Assembly (NCBI GenBank): GCA_049999765.1
Contig: JBNGIQ010008825.1
Span: 147,096-183,635 of the forward strand
Length of the DNA stretch: 36,540 bases
Direction of reading: 5' to 3'
Source of the DNA: Phaeoceros laevis
Lineage: Eukaryota; Anthocerotophyta; Anthocerotopsida; Notothyladales
Part shown: positions 32,886 through 36,540 of the stretch, one piece after another
Position numbering within the stretch: the stretch's first letter is position 1
Layout of the letters: every line of letters begins with the position of its first letter
Translations under genes and position numbers: made by a program
Notes under the pieces: model-generated
The model's database searches: none
What the model saw: only the letters and a program-made list of their open reading frames with translations
What the model was told of the DNA's origin: nothing

Positions 32886-34053
32886 CTATCGTCCAGCTGG
32901 TAGCAAAATCTCCCTGAACACGGTATATTCAGCTTCAGATATGCCTGTAGGCTCCACCACATGGCGTACAAGTGCTTTATTGTTCGCCAGTTGGGCACTC
33001 AAGAAGGGCAACCGTTGCACAGAAAGTGCATCTAGAAACAAAGTGGCAAGCATGCGCCATTGCTTCATCCCAAATGGTGGCAGGGCATGCAAAAATGTCA
33101 TGGTCTGCACTAGCCGCCCCACGGCCTGTTCCAATGTTGATGTGGGGACTGAGATTCGGAGAGCCATTGCAACATACGGAAGCTGCTGGGGAAGACAGGT
33201 TGCCACCGTGCGTGCGATCTCAGCAGACAGGCCATCGGTTGCAACTTTCCTGCGCATATACTCTCTCCCATTTACTTCCAGAAAATTTTCCTCAGAAAGT
33301 TCTTTCCCATACGCATGAGCAACTGCAGGAGCACACATCCACTCATCCAATGCTTGCCAAATTTTGCCAAAAGGAGAGAACTCCACCTTAAAACCAGCTG
33401 GAGGTTCATCATACCAGCTGTCCGTGGCCTCATAATCATCCAGCTCTGCCACAGTTTGAGAGTTAAGTCCGGTTTCAACGGTGCGTAACACCTCGTCAAA
33501 CTTCCGAAAGTCAAACGGGTTCTCTTGTACTGTTGAGTTGATCGTTTCCGATGTGTCCATGCCGTGTTGCTGAAACCCAGAGGTTGAAGCTGTGCTATCA
33601 TACATTTTTCCATCCGATCGGGACACTACAGGTGATAAATCTACCCCTGAGTGATTCAGACCTCCAGACAGGTTCCTAAGTTGTTCAAAATTGTTGTCTG
33701 GTGCTCCTAAAAATACGTTGTGTCTACATGGTTCCTCGGTGGTCAGCGTTCCCTCCTCTTGATCCACCTCCATAGATACGCTTTGGTGTCCCCTTGTCGG
33801 CAGGTAAGGCTTCTGAGCTTCTTACGCGTCCGGTTTTGCTAGTCGTGAGCCGAACCTTGCTCTTTGCGCTGCTTCTTCGTGACTTTCTTAGCCCACTAGC
33901 AGCGCCTGAGGCTCCATCCGCAGGGTTTGAAATTGGATCGGCAGAGGTGGAAGCAGACGCAATTGAAGCTCCAGCGCCAACCTCTGAGCTGCTCGATACC
34001 AACTTCCCAGCGTGTGCGTAGGATAAAACAGGAAGATAGGACGACATAGCCAC
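32886..34053 (-). CDS. RPAP2: RPAP2-like protein, C-terminal part only
   Basis: The exon 32886-33773 encodes 295 residues. Its C-terminal 170 (FGKIWQALDEWMCAPAVAHA, NGREYMRRKVATDGLS, LEQAVGRLVQTMTFL, GMKQWRMLATLFLDALS, ISEAEYTVFREILLPAGR) match the conserved C-terminal region of plant RPAP2 proteins (RIMA type). These help import RNA polymerase II and are linked to CTD dephosphorylation. Upstream a Ser/Lys-rich frame (34053 to about 33775, with RKSRRSSAKSKVRL and TTSKTGR) looks like the RPAP2 linker but is in a different frame. An intron or a frameshift must lie between about 33830 and 33770. The N-terminal RTR1 zinc-finger/phosphatase domain is not found before the divergent proteasome gene at 34283. 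The gene may be truncated, or the domain may lie elsewhere through an assembly fault. Confidence 0.75.
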
Positions 34054-34282
34054 ATACGACTATTGTGATCACACCGCTCTTGTTATGGAACTGCATACGG
34101 ATCTCGCCTCCCAATTCACCAACTTATTAATGTAGAAGTGGAGCTCCGCGCTTAGGTCTGCCTCTTCTCCGTTTCGCAACGCTTTCTCGAACTAGGGACA
34201 GGTGAGACTAGCTTACGGTTGTTCCTCAGGCGTTAACCTTACTGGTCCGGAGTGTTCAAGGAAACCTCCATCACCGGCGACA
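34054..34282. promoter_or_regulatory. Divergent region, RPAP2-like / proteasome alpha5
   Basis: These 229 bases lie between two head-to-head genes and should carry the proteasome promoter. Translating the minus strand here gives no RTR1-like Cys motif. Confidence 0.4.
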
Positions 34283-35724
<1,442 letters not shown>

Positions 35725-35979
35725 TGCAAGCACGTTGTGTCTAGATTCAGGTTGAGTTTAGTTCAGGCTTCTGTCCCCGCCCACGGCAATCTAAGTTCTG
35801 TCCCTTCAAACAAAATTCATCTCTCGATAAAGAAGGCCCGTCACTCAGAGGCTCGAGAGGCATTCATGTTTTTGGGTGCTAAGGTTTTGGTAAGTTACCC
35901 ACCTTACGGATGTGATGCAGAGCTGGTGAAACACTACCACAATCATTTTGGTTTCCCTACCCTAGACTTTTGTTCGGTA
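35725..35979. other. 3' flank of proteasome alpha5
   Basis: This is the likely 3' untranslated region, ending where the Helitron begins. An 83-codon ORF here has no recognisable domain. Confidence 0.4.
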
Positions 35980-36113
35980 CTAGTGTAGAGGCCCGTCATA
36001 TTGACGGGGTATCACAGTCCTTGTATTCAAATCAGGGTCAGGGGGTCAGGGTTTTACAACATAGTAGGGGTTTACTTATATACAATTTTTATACAATTTT
36101 TATAGTGCGAAGA

Positions 36114-36239
36114 CCTCTGGGTATACAATGTTTTTTGTTACAAAAGGATGTTTTTTGTTACAAAAGGCCTAGTGGTCCTCTGGGTATACAATGTTTTTTG
36201 TAACAAAAGGATGTTTTTTGTTACCGAAGGCCTAGTGGT
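36114..36239. repeat. 63-bp tandem duplication inside the Helitron
   Basis: Two nearly identical copies (36114-36176 and 36177-36239) begin CCTCTGGGTATACAATG and end GGCCTAGTGGT. Each contains two copies of a 20-base unit, ATGTTTTTTGTTACAAAAGG. The few differences suggest a recent duplication. Confidence 0.9.
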
Positions 36240-36308
36240 CCTTCCAATATAAGCTTTCACATTTTCGTTTGTTGTCACACGGGAGAGAACAACATATAAC
36301 TGTGAATA
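36226..36308 (-). pseudogene. Remnant of Helitron Pif1-like helicase, motif VI region
   Basis: Read on the minus strand, 36308 downwards encodes YSQLYVVLSRVTTNENVKAY and then IGRTTR. This matches the end of Helitron Pif1-family helicases, where a GQLYVALSR-type motif VI is followed by a V-T-x-x-N-V pattern. A stop codon stands just before the Tyr and the usual upstream residues are not in frame, so this copy is broken. It supports the orientation and identity of the element. Confidence 0.8.
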
Positions 36309-36320
36309 TCAGTGTTTGTA

Positions 36321-36470
36321 AATATAAGCTAAGTGTAAGCTAAGTTACTATAAGCTAAATATAAGCTAAATTAATATAAACTTAGTGTAAGCTAAGTTAA
36401 TATAAGCTTAGTGTAAGCTAAGTATACGTTACGTTAATGTAAGCTAAATGTAAGCTAAGAGTAACGTAAG
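36321..36470. repeat. TAAGCTAAGTG-type minisatellite
   Basis: Imperfect units close to TAAGCTAAGTG, TAAGCTAAATA and TAAGCTAAGTTAATA recur through about 150 bases. They lie just upstream (in element orientation) of the helicase remnant. Confidence 0.85.
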
Positions 36471-36540
36471 TTGACAAATACACGAAATCATTGATAGCAA
36501 ATAAACATTTGCATTGTAATTTGATCAACCACGTTAGCTT

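Larger units (their letters stand above)
35980..36540 (-). mobile_element. Helitron, 3' part (copy 2), running off the window
   Basis: On the minus strand the element ends with a hairpin (CCCGTCA-ATA-TGACGGG, 35992-36008), then CCTCTACACTAG and T. That is a Helitron 3' end, and it shares its hairpin type and TCTACACTAG terminus with copy 1. Inside lie a two-copy 63-bp repeat, a decayed helicase C-terminus and a minisatellite. The rest of the element lies beyond the right edge. Confidence 0.82.

Noticed and set aside
33896-34114. Minus-strand frame with hydrophobic residues upstream of the RPAP2-like gene
   Set aside because: I checked it for the missing RTR1 Cys motifs and found none. It looks like shadow of the linker frame.

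Overview
This window is nuclear DNA of a green plant. The genes are split by many short introns, mostly about 70-180 bases long with GT-AG ends. Plant-type families are present: an FPF1-like protein, a plant hydroxyproline-rich glycoprotein family member, a plastid-type membrane protein, and plant-type Rab escort and proteasome proteins. A complete IFT121/WDR35 gene and a roadblock/LC7 dynein light chain show that the organism builds cilia. That points to a seedless land plant or close streptophyte relative with flagellate sperm, not a flowering plant. The species cannot be named from the sequence. Most genes are of balanced base composition. Three 100-base runs of N are assembly gaps (4532-4631, 24640-24739, 27909-28008).

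Left part (1-8700): a chromatin protein with an MBD, two AT-hooks and an Oberon-type PHD finger (+); an unrecognised single-pass membrane protein (-); ribosomal protein eL14, whose start codon stands alone in its own exon (-); the LC7 dynein light chain (-); and a YbaK-domain protein (+). Middle (8700-20200): a membrane-anchored PhoD-like metallophosphatase (-, 15 coding exons), a beta-lactamase-fold serine hydrolase (+), and IFT121 (-, 22 coding exons, 1169 residues). I rebuilt the exons of the main genes by matching splice phase to the expected protein, and the phases close for eL14, LC7, YbaK, PhoD, IFT121 and proteasome alpha5.

From about 20440 to 23350 the sequence changes to a strongly AT-rich island. 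It holds an intronless FPF1-like ORF, a 60-base tandem duplication, a perfect hairpin, microsatellites and a Helitron 3' terminus. To its right follow a proline-rich gene with three tandem 48-residue repeats (+), a chloroplast-type membrane protein (-), the single-exon Rab escort protein gene (+), a gene-poor stretch with two kinds of tandem repeat (30955-32440), an RPAP2-like gene lacking its RTR1 zinc domain (-), and proteasome subunit alpha5 (+). The right edge is a second Helitron of the same family. It is on the minus strand, with a decayed Pif1-like helicase end, tandem repeats and the terminal hairpin.

Several genes are arranged head to head: LC7/YbaK, PhoD/beta-lactamase, plastid membrane protein/Rab escort, and RPAP2/proteasome alpha5. 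I see no operon-like pathway. The two cilium-related genes are about 7 kb apart with unrelated genes between them. I did not find a clearly undescribed molecular system. The strongest candidates for novelty are the MBD-Oberon domain fusion, the FPF1 gene in an AT-rich island beside a Helitron end, and the RPAP2 gene without its catalytic domain.
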